A stretch of 64,000 bases of DNA, taken from the NCBI GenBank assembly GCA_001899855.1, contig MKWR01000002.1:124001-188000 (forward strand), in the 5' to 3' direction. The DNA is from Lysobacterales bacterium 63-13. GTDB taxonomy: Bacteria > Pseudomonadota > Gammaproteobacteria > Xanthomonadales > Rhodanobacteraceae. A program made the position numbers and the translations under genes. This document shows, one piece after another, positions 28,735 to 38,473 of this stretch (within the stretch, counting starts at the first letter, position 1; the number at the start of each line of letters is the position of its first letter). The notes beneath the pieces were generated by a model. The model saw only the letters and a list, made by a program, of their open reading frames with translations, was not told the origin of the DNA and searched no databases.

Positions 28735-28882
28735 GAGGTTACTCTCGAGTTGGATGGTCGGTTCGGGTTTGCGCGCCGAAAGTTGCGGTACGCCCTGCCT
28801 TTCTAGCGCGGAATGCAGTGATTGACCAGAGGCGACACGGCGCGCGCTTCGCGTCGCGGGCGGGTTCCCGTAAAATCGACGG

Positions 28883-29638
28883 ATGATCCTCAATATCGCC
28901 GCCTACCAGTTTGTCGAAGTCGATGCCCCGCAATCCCTTGCCGCGCGATTGCACGAGCTTGCCGAAAGTCTCGAATTGCGCGGCACGATCCTGATCGCTG
29001 CCGAGGGCTTGAACCTGTTCCTTGCCGGCGCCGATGCCGGCATTGAAGCCTTTGTCGAGGACCTGCGTGCCGATCCGCGTTTCGCCGGCATCATCATCAA
29101 GCGCAGTCGCAGCACGACCCAGCCGTTCGCGCGGCTCAAGGTGAAGGTGAAACCCGAGATCATCAGCTTCCGGCAAGCAGAAGCAACACCGCTGGTCGGT
29201 CGTGCGCCTGCGCTCGCGCCTGCCGATCTTGCCCGCTGGATCGCCCAGGGCAGCGATGACCAGGGCAATCGCCTGCTTTTGCTGGATACACGCAACCAGC
29301 AGGAAGTCGCTTACGGCACCTTTGACGGGGCAATGACCCTGGCCATCGACAAGTTCACCGAGCTGCCGGCGGCCGTTGCCGGGCAGCGCCAGGCGTTTGC
29401 GGGTGCAGCCGTGGTCAGCTTCTGCACCGGCGGCATCCGTTGCGAGAAGGCGGCGATCTGGATGCAAGCCGCAGGCATCGACAACGTCTACCAGCTCGAT
29501 GGCGGCATCCTCGGTTATTTCGAAGAGGTTGGCGGCTACGGTTACGACGGTCGCTGCTTCGTCTTCGACGAGCGCGTGGCGCTGGATTGCCAGTTGCAGC
29601 CGCTGGTCGCCGCGGCCGTCACGGAATCGATCGGGTAA
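28883..29638 (+). CDS. trhO: tRNA uridine(34) hydroxylase, rhodanese family
   Basis: 251 residues. TrhO uses oxygen to hydroxylate U34 of tRNAs, giving 5-hydroxyuridine, a precursor of cmo5U/mo5U. The N-terminal ferredoxin-like domain (LRGTILIAAEGLNLFLAG) is followed by a rhodanese domain (about 115-225) with DTRNQQEVAYGTFDGA and the active-site Cys loop CTGGIRCEKA. The C-terminal QLDGGILGYFEEVGG is also conserved. It is shorter than E. coli YceA (350), as is common for this clade. It converges with mfd, 15 bases apart. Confidence 0.93.
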   Translation: MILNIAAYQFVEVDAPQSLAARLHELAESLELRGTILIAAEGLNLFLAGADAGIEAFVEDLRADPRFAGIIIKRSRSTTQPFARLKVKVKPEIISFRQAEATPLVGRAPALAPADLARWIAQGSDDQGNRLLLLDTRNQQEVAYGTFDGAMTLAIDKFTELPAAVAGQRQAFAGAAVVSFCTGGIRCEKAAIWMQAAGIDNVYQLDGGILGYFEEVGGYGYDGRCFVFDERVALDCQLQPLVAAAVTESIG

Positions 29639-29653
29639 TCACCGCGGCTGCGT

Positions 29654-32600
29654 TCAAGCCGCGCTGCGTTTCGACAGCGCGACGATGATCTCGCGGGCCA
29701 CGCGCATGCGCTCGCTGGTGCCTTCGAGCTGGAGCTTGATCTTCAGTTTGTCCTGGCCATCCAGCGCGTAGACCTTGGGCAGGGTCTGGATCATGCGGAT
29801 CACGGTCAGCGGATCGATGTTCGGTTTCGCATTGAAGAGCACGCGCCCGCCGTTGGCGCCGAGTTCGAGCTTGCGTATGCCAAGGGGCGTCGCCAGCAAC
29901 TTGAGCTCGGTGAGCGCAAACAGGTTCTTCACCTGATCGGGCAGCAGGCCGAAGCGATCGACCATCTCCACCTGCAGATCGCGCAGGGCATCCTCGTCCG
30001 CTGCGCTGGAGATGCGCTTGTACAGGGTCAGGCGCGCATTGACGTCGGCCAGGTAGTCATCCGGAATCAGCGCGGCGACATGCAAGGCAATTTCGGCCTC
30101 ATGTTCGCTGGTCAGGTCGAAATCGGGAACCTTGCCGGATTTCAGCGCACGCACTGCACGATCGAGCATGTCGCGATACATCGAGAAGCCGACTTCCTCG
30201 ATCTGCCCGGATTGCTCCTCGCCAAGCAATTCGCCGGCCCCGCGGATTTCCAGATCGTGCGTGGCCAGCGTGAAGCCCGCGCCAAGGTCTTCCAGCGAGG
30301 CCAACGCTTCGAGTCGCTTTTCGGCATCGGCAGTGATCGAACGGGCGTCCGGCACGATGAGGAAGGCATAGGCGCGGTGATGCGAGCGGCCGACGCGACC
30401 GCGCAACTGGTGCAACTGGGCGAGGCCGAACTTGTCGGCGCGATTGATGACGATGGTGTTCGCGCTCGGCACGTCGATGCCCGATTCGATGATCGTGGTG
30501 CAGACCATCACGTTGAAGCGCTGGCGGTAGAAATCGAGCATGACCTGTTCCAGCTCGCGCTCGGGCATCTGCCCGTGGGCGATGCGCACACGCGCATCAG
30601 GCACCAGGGCTTCGAGCTCGCGTGCGGTCTTCTCGATCGTCTCGACCTCGTTGTGCAGGAAATAGACCTGGCCGCCACGTTGCAGTTCGCGCTGGAACGC
30701 CTCGCGTATCAAGGCCGGATCCCAATGGCCGATGAAGGTCTTCACGGCGAGGCGATGCGCCGGTGGCGTGGCGATGATGGACAGGTCACGCAGTCCGGCC
30801 ATGGCCATGTTCAAGGTGCGTGGAATCGGCGTCGCCGTCAGCGTGAGCAGATCGACTTCTGCGCGCAGCTTTTTCAGTTGTTCCTTCTGGCGCACGCCAA
30901 AACGCTGTTCCTCGTCGACGATGAGCAGGCCGAGGTCCTTGAACTTCACGTCCGCCTGCAGCAGCTTGTGCGTGCCGATGATGATGTCGATCTGGCCTTC
31001 GGCAAGCTTGGCCAGGATCTCGCTGGTTTCCTTCTTCGACTTGAAGCGCGACAGCACTTCCACGCGGATCGGCCAATCGGCCAGGCGGTCGCGGAAATTC
31101 TGGTAGTGCTGCTGGGCGAGCAGGGTGGTCGGCGCCAGCATGCCGACCTGCTTGCCGGATACCGCGGTGACAAAGGCCGCGCGCAGGGCAACCTCGGTCT
31201 TGCCGAAGCCGACGTCGCCACAGACCACGCGATCCATTGGCCGCGTGCGGGCGAGGTCGCCGATCACGGCTTCGATCGCCTGCAACTGGTCCGGGGTCTC
31301 CTCGAACGGGAATGCCGAGGCGAACTGCTCGTACATCAGCCGATCGATGGCCAGCGCGGTGCCAGCACGCGCCTCGCGCTGCGCATAGATCGCCAGCAGC
31401 TCGGCGGCGACATCGCGCACCTTCTCGGCGGCGCGGCGCTTGGCCCGATCCCAGGCTTCGCCGCCGAGCGAATGCAAGGGCGCAAGTTCCGGCGCCGTGC
31501 CCGAGTAGCGACTTACCAGGTGCAGTTGTGCAACCGGCACGTACAACTTGTCGCCCTTGGCGTATTCGATGGCCAGGAACTCGCCATCGGCACCGCCCAC
31601 GTCGAGCTTGAGCAAGCCCTGGTAACGGCCGACGCCATGATCGACATGCACGATCGGCGCGCCGATGGCCAATTCGGTCAAGTCGCGGATCACCGCTTCC
31701 GGATCACGGGCGACGCGCTTGCGGCGGCGACTCTGCTGGGCACGTTCGCCGAGCAGTTCGCGCTCGGTGAGCACGCTGATGGCGGGTTTGACGACGGCAA
31801 AACCCTGTTCCAGCGCGGCGACGGTGATGGCGAATCGGACCGGCGGATCCGCATCGACGAACTCGCGCCACGAGGCGACCGTGGCCAGCGCCATGCCGGC
31901 TGCGCCGATCTGCTCGATGAGGGCTTCGCGCCGGCCGGCCGATTCGGTGGCAATCAGGACGCGACCCGGGTAGCTGGCGACAAAGCGCTGCAATTCGGCG
32001 ACTGGTGTTTCGTCCTTGCGATTGATCGGCACGGAGGGAACCGGCTGCGTGCCGAGGTCGACGGCGCGTTCATCCGAGCCCGCAGCGACCAGGTCGATGC
32101 GCAACTGCTGGTTCAGCCGCTCGCGCAATTGCTCCGTGGAAAGATACAGCTCGGATACCGGCAGGATCGGCCGCTCGACGTCATGGGCGCGTTGCTCGTG
32201 GCGTTCATGGGTCTGCCGCGAAAATTGTTCGGCGGCGTCGAGGGCGCCGTCACAGACGACAAACAAGGCACCGTCGGCGAGATAGTCGAACAGGGTTTCG
32301 GTCGCGCCGTACAGGCTTTGCGCGAAGAACATCGGCAGGTAGTACTCGATGCCGGCCGGCGCCGTGCCTTCCTTGATGTCCTGGTACAGCGGGCAACGCC
32401 GCGGGTCGATGGGGAATCGTTCGCGCAGGGCGTTGCGAAAATCCTTCGCGGTCTCCTCGGTCAAGGGGAATTCGCGCGCCGGCAACAGGCGCACATGATC
32501 GACCTTGCTGGCCGAGCGCTGCGTTTCCGGATCGAAGGTGCGGATTGAATCGACTTCCTCGTCGAACAATTCGATGCGATACGGAACGCCGCTGCCGGTC

Positions 32601-33130
32601 GGGTAGATATCGACGATGGCACCACGCACGGCAAAATCGCCGGGCTCCTGCACCTGGGGCACGTTGCGGTAACCCGCTGCGGACAAGCGCCGCTGTTCGG
32701 CGGCGAGGTCGAAATGCTGGCCGCCTGCAAGGACCAGGCCCGAGCCGGTGATGAAGCTGCGCGGCGCCAGGCGCTGCATCAGCGTCGCGATCGGCACGAC
32801 CAGCACGCCGCGGCCAAGTCCCGGCAATCGGTGCAGGGTCGAGACGCGTTGCGAAACAATGTCCGGGTGCGGCGCAAACAGGTCGTAGGGCAGGGTTTCC
32901 CAATCCGGAAACTGCAGCACTTCGAGGCCGTCGCCGGCAAATATCGCAATCTCCGATTCCAGCGCATGCGCGGCGTGCGTATCGCGGGTGACCACGACGA
33001 CGAGGCCGGGATGGCGACTCCCGGCTTCAGCCAGGGCGAGCGCCAGCGCCGAGCCGTGCGGCGTGTTCCATTGCCGGCGCTGTTTGGGGCTGCTCGGCAG
33101 GCTGGAGTGGATCAGTGCGGTATGGGTCAT
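29654..33130 (-). CDS. mfd: Transcription-repair coupling factor
   Basis: 1158 residues (E. coli 1148). Mfd removes RNA polymerase stalled at lesions and recruits UvrA. Domains in order: UvrB-like N-terminal region (about 1-340, with FPDWETLPYDLFAPHPDIVSQR), the RNAP-interaction CarD-like domain (about 480-560, YAKGDKLYVPVAQLHLVSRYSG), and a RecG-like translocase with GDVGFGKTEVALRA (Walker A), DEEQ and QLRGRVGRSHHRAYAFL (motif VI). The C-terminal TRCF domain is intact. The whole frame is free of interruptions. An open antisense frame of 822 codons within it reflects base composition. Confidence 0.98.
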   Translation of the reverse strand: MTHTALIHSSLPSSPKQRRQWNTPHGSALALALAEAGSRHPGLVVVVTRDTHAAHALESEIAIFAGDGLEVLQFPDWETLPYDLFAPHPDIVSQRVSTLHRLPGLGRGVLVVPIATLMQRLAPRSFITGSGLVLAGGQHFDLAAEQRRLSAAGYRNVPQVQEPGDFAVRGAIVDIYPTGSGVPYRIELFDEEVDSIRTFDPETQRSASKVDHVRLLPAREFPLTEETAKDFRNALRERFPIDPRRCPLYQDIKEGTAPAGIEYYLPMFFAQSLYGATETLFDYLADGALFVVCDGALDAAEQFSRQTHERHEQRAHDVERPILPVSELYLSTEQLRERLNQQLRIDLVAAGSDERAVDLGTQPVPSVPINRKDETPVAELQRFVASYPGRVLIATESAGRREALIEQIGAAGMALATVASWREFVDADPPVRFAITVAALEQGFAVVKPAISVLTERELLGERAQQSRRRKRVARDPEAVIRDLTELAIGAPIVHVDHGVGRYQGLLKLDVGGADGEFLAIEYAKGDKLYVPVAQLHLVSRYSGTAPELAPLHSLGGEAWDRAKRRAAEKVRDVAAELLAIYAQREARAGTALAIDRLMYEQFASAFPFEETPDQLQAIEAVIGDLARTRPMDRVVCGDVGFGKTEVALRAAFVTAVSGKQVGMLAPTTLLAQQHYQNFRDRLADWPIRVEVLSRFKSKKETSEILAKLAEGQIDIIIGTHKLLQADVKFKDLGLLIVDEEQRFGVRQKEQLKKLRAEVDLLTLTATPIPRTLNMAMAGLRDLSIIATPPAHRLAVKTFIGHWDPALIREAFQRELQRGGQVYFLHNEVETIEKTARELEALVPDARVRIAHGQMPERELEQVMLDFYRQRFNVMVCTTIIESGIDVPSANTIVINRADKFGLAQLHQLRGRVGRSHHRAYAFLIVPDARSITADAEKRLEALASLEDLGAGFTLATHDLEIRGAGELLGEEQSGQIEEVGFSMYRDMLDRAVRALKSGKVPDFDLTSEHEAEIALHVAALIPDDYLADVNARLTLYKRISSAADEDALRDLQVEMVDRFGLLPDQVKNLFALTELKLLATPLGIRKLELGANGGRVLFNAKPNIDPLTVIRMIQTLPKVYALDGQDKLKIKLQLEGTSERMRVAREIIVALSKRSAA

Positions 33131-33189
33131 CGATTCGACAAACAGCGGCAGCGCCAGAGGTGGCGTGCATCCAGCGCGGGGCGCGAAGT

Positions 33190-33825
33190 TTAGCTGCTTG
33201 TGTCGAGTTCGTGGGCCGCAGCGGAATCGAGGTTGAGGAAGAATCGCACCAGGCTGGCGTCATCGCGCTTGCGATCGTGCGTGAAGCCGAGGCGTCGGGT
33301 CAGGGCAAGCATGGCGAAATTGCCGGCCTGGGTATCGCCCCAGATCTCGCGCATGCCATGAGCCCTGGCGGCACGGATCAGGTGTTCGACAAGGATCCTG
33401 CCGAGGCCCTTGCCGATGAATTGCGGGTCGATGGCGAGGGCAAGCTCGGCGGCCAGGGTCACGGCATCGAAATGGACTCGCGCTTCGCCCCGAATCTCGG
33501 CACCATCCGGATCGGTGGCGACCAGGGCGACAGCCTGCCCGGGATCGACCTGGCACATGGCGCGGGCGACCGGCGCGGGGAGTTCGCTCAGGGCGTGGAA
33601 GACGCGGGCACGGACTTGTTCCGGCGTCATGCGCTTGAATGCGCGCATCAGGGCTTCGACATCACCTGGGGCAATCGGCCGCAGCAGGAGCATGGCACCA
33701 TCGTGCAGGAAGATCGGCTTGCCGGGTTCGGCAGCCGTCCATTGATGCGCGGCAGGGGCCGTCAGCGGATTGCGGCTGGCGTGACGCGATGATGGGCGAA
33801 TCGGGGGCAACTCAAGCACATTCAT
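33190..33825 (-). CDS. GNAT-family N-acetyltransferase
   Basis: 211 residues from ATG 33825, preceded by AGGA at a normal distance; an earlier ATG at 33885 adds 20 less convincing residues. The GNAT core starts at LLLRPIAPGDVEALMRAFKRMTPEQVRARVFHAL, an opening common to the C-terminal domain of Pat-like protein acetyltransferases. The acetyl-CoA motif is AIDPQFIGKGLGRILVEHLIRAAR. The acceptor is unknown. It lies 65 bases after the glycosyltransferase gene and 59 before mfd, on the same strand. Confidence 0.82.
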   Translation of the reverse strand: MNVLELPPIRPSSRHASRNPLTAPAAHQWTAAEPGKPIFLHDGAMLLLRPIAPGDVEALMRAFKRMTPEQVRARVFHALSELPAPVARAMCQVDPGQAVALVATDPDGAEIRGEARVHFDAVTLAAELALAIDPQFIGKGLGRILVEHLIRAARAHGMREIWGDTQAGNFAMLALTRRLGFTHDRKRDDASLVRFFLNLDSAAAHELDTSS

Positions 33826-33890
33826 GGCGGCATCCTGCAGGACGGAATTGGAGCAGACCATCCAATTGCGCCCTGCAGTTTGCATTGCAT

Positions 33891-34982
33891 TCAGCTCATT
33901 GCCTGTCGGCCCGTCGCATCGAGATGCGCCGAAAACGCGTGCAGACGCTCGATCACGTCATCGACTTCAATCAGATCCATGACCCCCGGATATTCGAGCT
34001 TGGTGCCCCAGGCGAGTTTCTCTGCGGGTTTGCGCCGGTATTTCCGTGCCGCCGCATCGTAGCGATCGACGCACCATTGCCGATCCGAGTAAGGCCCCGA
34101 ACGGTGCGGATTGCTTGCCGCGTGCAGGCCGAGCACTGGCGTACCCACCGCGTTGGCCATGTGCATCGGTCCCGAATCGGGCGCCAGCACGATATCGGCA
34201 CGGCGCAGCAGGGCCAGCAATTGCTTGAGTGTGTCCTTGCCGGTGAGGTCGATGCACGGCGTCGTCATCGCGGCCAGGATCTGGTTGGCGAATTCGCGCT
34301 CAAAGCTGCTTGGCCCGCCACAGAGGACGACGCGCCAGCCAAGCTCGTTCATGGCGTGATCGGCAACCGCCGCATAGCGTTCGGCGCGCCAGTTGCGCAG
34401 GCGATGGCTTGAGGTCGGACTGATCAACAAGGTGCGCCGGCCGCGTGGCAGGAAGCGGTCGGCAAATTCCTCGGCTTCGGCCGGGATCGGGATATCCCAG
34501 CGCACCGACTCCTGGATCAAGCCCAGCGGTTCGAGAAAACTCGCCATTGCATCGAGCACGTGCTGCCCCTTGCGCGAGGCAATCCGGCAATTGATGAACA
34601 GGCCGTGCAGGTCTTTCGAGCGGGCGCGATCGTAGCCAATGCGCAGTGGCGATTTGACCAGCACGCTGAGGATGTTCGAGCGCAGCGCAACCTGCATGTG
34701 CAGCAAGGCAGAGAAGCGGCGGCCGGCGAGTTTCTCGCGCACCGCGCGGAAGCCTTCACGCCGGGCCGATTTGTCGAAAACGATGAACTCGACGCCCGGC
34801 AGGTCGCCGACGACGCGATGCTCGAGCTTGCCGATCAGCCAGGTCAGGCGTGTCTGCGGCATTGCCTCTTGCAGCGTGCGCACCAGCGGAACCACATGGG
34901 TGACATCGCCAATCGCCGAGGTACGCAGGATGCACAGGGATTCCAGCGTGGCACCGGTGTCGACAGTTTTTTGCTTGCGCAT
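33891..34982 (-). CDS. Heptosyltransferase-like family 9 glycosyltransferase
   Basis: 363 residues from ATG 34982; a longer open frame to 35129 lacks conserved residues. The GT-B fold of the LPS heptosyltransferase family is seen in SLCILRTSAIGDVTHVVPLVRTLQEAMPQTRLTWLIG at the start and LTGKDTLKQLLALLRRADIVLAPDSGPMHMANAVGTPVLGLH near residue 275 for the ADP-heptose site. OpsX-type enzymes add the first heptose to Kdo carrying a phosphate. That fits the divergent kdkA gene next door, 170 bases away, so LPS inner-core heptosyltransferase is the likely role. Confidence 0.86.
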   Translation of the reverse strand: MRKQKTVDTGATLESLCILRTSAIGDVTHVVPLVRTLQEAMPQTRLTWLIGKLEHRVVGDLPGVEFIVFDKSARREGFRAVREKLAGRRFSALLHMQVALRSNILSVLVKSPLRIGYDRARSKDLHGLFINCRIASRKGQHVLDAMASFLEPLGLIQESVRWDIPIPAEAEEFADRFLPRGRRTLLISPTSSHRLRNWRAERYAAVADHAMNELGWRVVLCGGPSSFEREFANQILAAMTTPCIDLTGKDTLKQLLALLRRADIVLAPDSGPMHMANAVGTPVLGLHAASNPHRSGPYSDRQWCVDRYDAAARKYRRKPAEKLAWGTKLEYPGVMDLIEVDDVIERLHAFSAHLDATGRQAMS

Positions 34983-35152
34983 GCGCTGGCGTACTCCTGG
35001 ACGATCAAGACCGGGTATTGTCTCAGGCCCGGGCACGCACTGCGATGTGCATTCAGTCACCGCTGACAGACAGTGACAACTTGTCGTAGCCACGCGGGCC
35101 GCGCCGCCGAACTTGCTAGAATCGCCCACAGCCTGCCGACTCCACCGAGCCC

Positions 35153-35893
35153 ATGATCAAGGCGCAGATCCAGAAAACCGCCCATGGCGCGATCCTCTTC
35201 GACCCGGCACAGCTCGGCGCTGCGGATGAGCACTGGTTCGGGCAAGTTGCCGGCGTCGAAGGCGAGCATCGTCCCGGGCGAGGCGCGGTGGTTTTTTTCG
35301 ATGCGCCGTTTGGTTCCTGCGTATTGCGCCATTATCGCCGCGGCGGGCTGGCCGCCCGCTTCAGTCGGGATCGCTACCTGTGGACGGGACGCGAACGTAC
35401 GCGTGCGTTTCGCGAGTTCCGCCTGCTTGCCGAACTCGCCAACGCCGGCTTGCCGGTGCCGGCACCGCTGCTGGCGCGTTATGTGCGCAAGGGGCTGCGC
35501 TACCAGGCGGATCTGATCACGCGCCAGATTCCTGCGGCGCAGACCCTGGCCGACATGCTCAGCGCGCAAGCGCTCGATGCGGCACTGGCGACGAAGGTCG
35601 GGCGTGTCCTCGCGGGCTTCCATGCCAAGGGCATCTGGCATGCAGACCTGAATGCGAACAACGTGCTCGTCGATGCCGGTGGCAAGGTCTGGGTGATCGA
35701 TTTCGATCGCTGCGCACGACGGCGGCCGTCGCTGAACTGGCAACTGGCAAACCTGCAACGCCTGTTGCGTTCTTTTCGAAAGCTGCAGGCCTACAAGCAC
35801 ATGGGCGATTTCGATGCGCTGTTCTGGCATCCGCTGCTGGCTGCCTATCACCGCAGCCTCGCCGATCGCCATGCGCGTGGAGAGCGTCCTTGA
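35153..35893 (+). CDS. kdkA: 3-deoxy-D-manno-octulosonic acid kinase
   Basis: 246 residues. KdkA phosphorylates the 4-OH of the single Kdo on lipid A. Signatures are FFDAPFGSCVLRHYRRGGLAARFSRDRYLW at about 48-78, TRAFREFRLLAEL, and a kinase-like catalytic loop HADLNANNVLVDAGGKVWVIDFDRC at 160-185 with the metal Asp residues. The length matches Haemophilus and Pseudomonas-type members. The membrane-near enzyme acts on the cytoplasmic face before heptose addition. It couples to an MBL-fold gene through a TTGA overlap. Confidence 0.93.
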   Translation: MIKAQIQKTAHGAILFDPAQLGAADEHWFGQVAGVEGEHRPGRGAVVFFDAPFGSCVLRHYRRGGLAARFSRDRYLWTGRERTRAFREFRLLAELANAGLPVPAPLLARYVRKGLRYQADLITRQIPAAQTLADMLSAQALDAALATKVGRVLAGFHAKGIWHADLNANNVLVDAGGKVWVIDFDRCARRRPSLNWQLANLQRLLRSFRKLQAYKHMGDFDALFWHPLLAAYHRSLADRHARGERP

Positions 35894-36660
35894 AACTCGC
35901 CCTGAGGTTTCTTGGTGTCGGCAACGCGCACGCGGTCGAGTTGGGTTCGTCCGCGGCGGTGATCGAGCGCGATGGGCAACCGCTGCTGATGATCGATTGC
36001 GGCCCCGATGCGCTGACCGCCTACCTGGATCACTACCGTTCGGCACCAAGGGCCATTTACCTGACCCATGCGCACATGGATCACGTTGGCGGCCTGGAGC
36101 GGTTGTTCTTCTCGACATACTTCGATGCCAGCCAGCGTGGACACCTGCGCCTGTATGCGCACGCCGCGTTGCTGCCGATCCTGCAATCGCGCATTGCCGA
36201 CTATCCGCAAGTCCTCGCCGAGGGCGGGGCGAATTTCTGGGATGCCTTCCAGCTGATTCCGCTGTCGCGCGGCTTCTGGCACCAGGGACTCTGGTTTGAT
36301 GTGTTTCCGACCCGCCATCACGCGCCGATGACTTCGTTCGGCCTGGCCTTGCGTGGCAGCGTGGTCTGGACCGGCGATACGCGACCGATCCCGGAGGTGC
36401 TCGCGTCCGTTGCCGACGCCAACGAACTGGTCGCCCATGATTGCGTCCTGCACGGCAATCCCTCGCATTCCGGCATCGATGACATCGAGCGCGAATACCC
36501 CGATGGATTGCGCCAGCGCCTGGTGCTTTATCACTACGCCTCGCTGGCCGAGGCCGCAGCCTTGCGTCAGCGCGGTTACCGTGTCGCCGATCGCGGCCAG
36601 GCCATGGCCTTGCAAGCGCCGCATGAATCGGCCTGCGTGCGCATCGAGCCGGTGGCCTGA
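35890..36660 (+). CDS. MBL-fold metallo-hydrolase
   Basis: 256 residues from a TTG start within the kdkA stop (TTGA). The HAHMDHVGG motif near residue 59 is the metal-binding HxHxDH signature of the beta-lactamase fold. Other ligands are seen in RHHAPM (about 142), WTGDTRPI (about 160) and YHYAS. The GDTRPIPEV segment resembles the RNase Z/ComEC-like branch. The substrate is unknown. Its 3' end overlaps moaA by one base (TGATG), so it may belong with the moa genes, kdkA, or both. Confidence 0.86.
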   Translation: MKLALRFLGVGNAHAVELGSSAAVIERDGQPLLMIDCGPDALTAYLDHYRSAPRAIYLTHAHMDHVGGLERLFFSTYFDASQRGHLRLYAHAALLPILQSRIADYPQVLAEGGANFWDAFQLIPLSRGFWHQGLWFDVFPTRHHAPMTSFGLALRGSVVWTGDTRPIPEVLASVADANELVAHDCVLHGNPSHSGIDDIEREYPDGLRQRLVLYHYASLAEAAALRQRGYRVADRGQAMALQAPHESACVRIEPVA

Positions 36661-37703
36661 TGGGCACGAGCATTCCCTTGCGCATCGAAACCGTGCCGAC
36701 GCTCGATCGGCGCGCGCGCGCGTTGACCGACCTGCGCATCTCGGTGATCGACCGCTGCAATTTTCGTTGCCCGTATTGCATGCCGGAGGACGACTATCCG
36801 CGCGACCACCAATTCCTCAGCAAGTCGAGTCGCCTGCGTTTCGAGGAGATCGAGCGCCTGGCGCGGGTCTTTGCCGGCCTCGGCGTGCGCAAGTTGCGCC
36901 TCACCGGCGGTGAGCCGCTGCTGCGCCGCGAGCTGCCCGAACTCGTGCGGCAACTGGCGGCAATCGAAGACATCGACGACATCGCGATGACGACGAACGG
37001 CAGCCTGCTGCCGAAATCCGCGCAGGCACTGCGCGAGGCAGGCTTGCAGCGCATCACCTTGAGTGTCGATACGCTCGACGCCGAGGCCTATCGAAAGCTT
37101 TCCGGCGGGCGCGGCGAGATTGCCGAGTTGATTGCCGCCATCGATGCGGCAACGGCGTGCGGATTCCGCTCGCTCAAGCTCAACAGCGTGGTCATGCGCG
37201 GCATCAACGATGTGCATGTGTTCGACATGATCGAGCACTTTCGCGGCAGCGGGCACATCCTGCGCTTCATCGAATACATGGATGTCGGCACCTGCAACGC
37301 CTGGCGCGAGGATCTCGTCGTGCCGAGCGCGGAGTTGCGTGCGCGCATCGCCGCACGCTGGCCACTGCGCGCCTTGCCGGCCCGTTACGGTGGCGAAGTC
37401 GCGCAACGCTGGGAATTCGTCGATGGTGGCGGCGAGATCGGCTTCATCAGCTCGGTCAGCGAACCGTTTTGCGGCGACTGCACGCGCGCGCGGCTCTCTG
37501 CCGACGGGCGCCTGTACACCTGCCTGTTTGCCAACCAGGGCCATGACCTGCTCGGCCCGCTGCGCGCCGGTGCCAGTGATGCCGAACTGGCCGCATTGAT
37601 CGCGACCGTCTGGTCAGGCCGCGACGATCGCTACAGCGAGATCCGCGGCCTGGCGAAATCGGCGCAGCGCCAGCACGTCGAGATGTATGAAATCGGTGGT
37701 TGA
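36660..37703 (+). CDS. moaA: GTP 3',8-cyclase
   Basis: 347 residues. This radical SAM enzyme makes the first intermediate of molybdenum cofactor from GTP. Both [4Fe-4S] motifs are present: CNFRCPYC (about 27-34) and a C-terminal CGDCTRARLSADGRLYTCL (about 270-288). The radical SAM TGGEPLLRREL follows the first cluster. The C-terminal residues are GG (EIGG), needed for activity in known MoaA. It is the first of a compact moaA-moaC-moaD-moaE cluster lacking moaB. Confidence 0.96.
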   Translation: MGTSIPLRIETVPTLDRRARALTDLRISVIDRCNFRCPYCMPEDDYPRDHQFLSKSSRLRFEEIERLARVFAGLGVRKLRLTGGEPLLRRELPELVRQLAAIEDIDDIAMTTNGSLLPKSAQALREAGLQRITLSVDTLDAEAYRKLSGGRGEIAELIAAIDAATACGFRSLKLNSVVMRGINDVHVFDMIEHFRGSGHILRFIEYMDVGTCNAWREDLVVPSAELRARIAARWPLRALPARYGGEVAQRWEFVDGGGEIGFISSVSEPFCGDCTRARLSADGRLYTCLFANQGHDLLGPLRAGASDAELAALIATVWSGRDDRYSEIRGLAKSAQRQHVEMYEIGG

Positions 37704-37745
37704 GTCATCATCGCCTCGACAGCCACAAGGAAACCAGGATCAGCG

Positions 37746-38237
37746 ATGTCGGGAAAACTGAGTCACGTCGACGCCAGCGGGCGACCGGCAATGGTCGATG
37801 TGGGTGCCAAGCAGGCAACCCGGCGCGTTGCCGTGGCTTCGGCCATCGTGCATTTCCCGGCGGACGTCGCGGCGGCGCTGCAGGCCAACGAACTGCGTTC
37901 GGCCAAGGGGCCCGTCATCGATACCGCGATAATCGCGGGAACCATGGCGGTCAAGCGCACGCACGAGCTGATTCCATTCTGCCATCCCATGGCAATCGAT
38001 GGTTGCCGCTTTGACGTGGAATTCGTTTCAGGTGCTGAATTGGCCATTCGCTGCGAGGTCTCCATCACGCACAAGACCGGCGTCGAGATGGAAGCGCTGA
38101 CCGGTGCCAGCATTGCGGCGTTGACCGTCTACGACATGTGCAAGGCACTCAGCCACGAGATCGTCATTGGTGAAATCCGCCTGCTCGACAAGCGCGGCGG
38201 CAAGCGCACGGTCAAGGCGGGCAGGGTGCGCAAATGA
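37746..38237 (+). CDS. moaC: Cyclic pyranopterin monophosphate synthase
   Basis: 163 residues (E. coli 161). With MoaA it turns the GTP-derived 3',8-cyclo-intermediate into cyclic pyranopterin monophosphate. Landmarks are [28 protein letters not shown], and [23 protein letters not shown] with the catalytic Lys further on in LLDKRGGKR. An AGGATCAGCGATG start region precedes it, 42 bases after moaA. It overlaps moaD by four bases. Confidence 0.96.
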   Translation: MSGKLSHVDASGRPAMVDVGAKQATRRVAVASAIVHFPADVAAALQANELRSAKGPVIDTAIIAGTMAVKRTHELIPFCHPMAIDGCRFDVEFVSGAELAIRCEVSITHKTGVEMEALTGASIAALTVYDMCKALSHEIVIGEIRLLDKRGGKRTVKAGRVRK

Positions 38238-38473
38238 AATTCCGCCTGCTGTATTTCGCCAGCCTTGCCGATCGCGCCGGCTGCGCCGAGGAATCGATCG
38301 ACAGCGCTGCAGGCGATCCGGCGGTGCTTTACGAAGAGGTTCGCCAACGCCACGAGTTCACTCTCGAGCGCGCGCGCCTGCGTGTTGCCGTGAACGGCAG
38401 GATCGTGGCCTGGGATCATCGGCTGCAGGATGGGGATGAGATTGTCTTTCTGCCGCCGGTATCGGGCGGATGA
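38234..38473 (+). CDS. moaD: Molybdopterin synthase sulfur carrier subunit
   Basis: 79 residues, ubiquitin-like beta-grasp protein. The C-terminal PPVSGG ends with the obligatory GG that is adenylated and thiocarboxylated by MoeB. It delivers sulfur to MoaE during conversion of cyclic pyranopterin to molybdopterin. It overlaps both moaC and moaE by four bases (ATGA). Confidence 0.95.
   Translation: MKFRLLYFASLADRAGCAEESIDSAAGDPAVLYEEVRQRHEFTLERARLRVAVNGRIVAWDHRLQDGDEIVFLPPVSGG

Noticed and set aside
30080-32548. Open frame of 822 codons on the plus strand
   Set aside because: It lies entirely antisense to mfd, whose protein is complete and conserved. The frame is a by-product of GC-rich codon bias.
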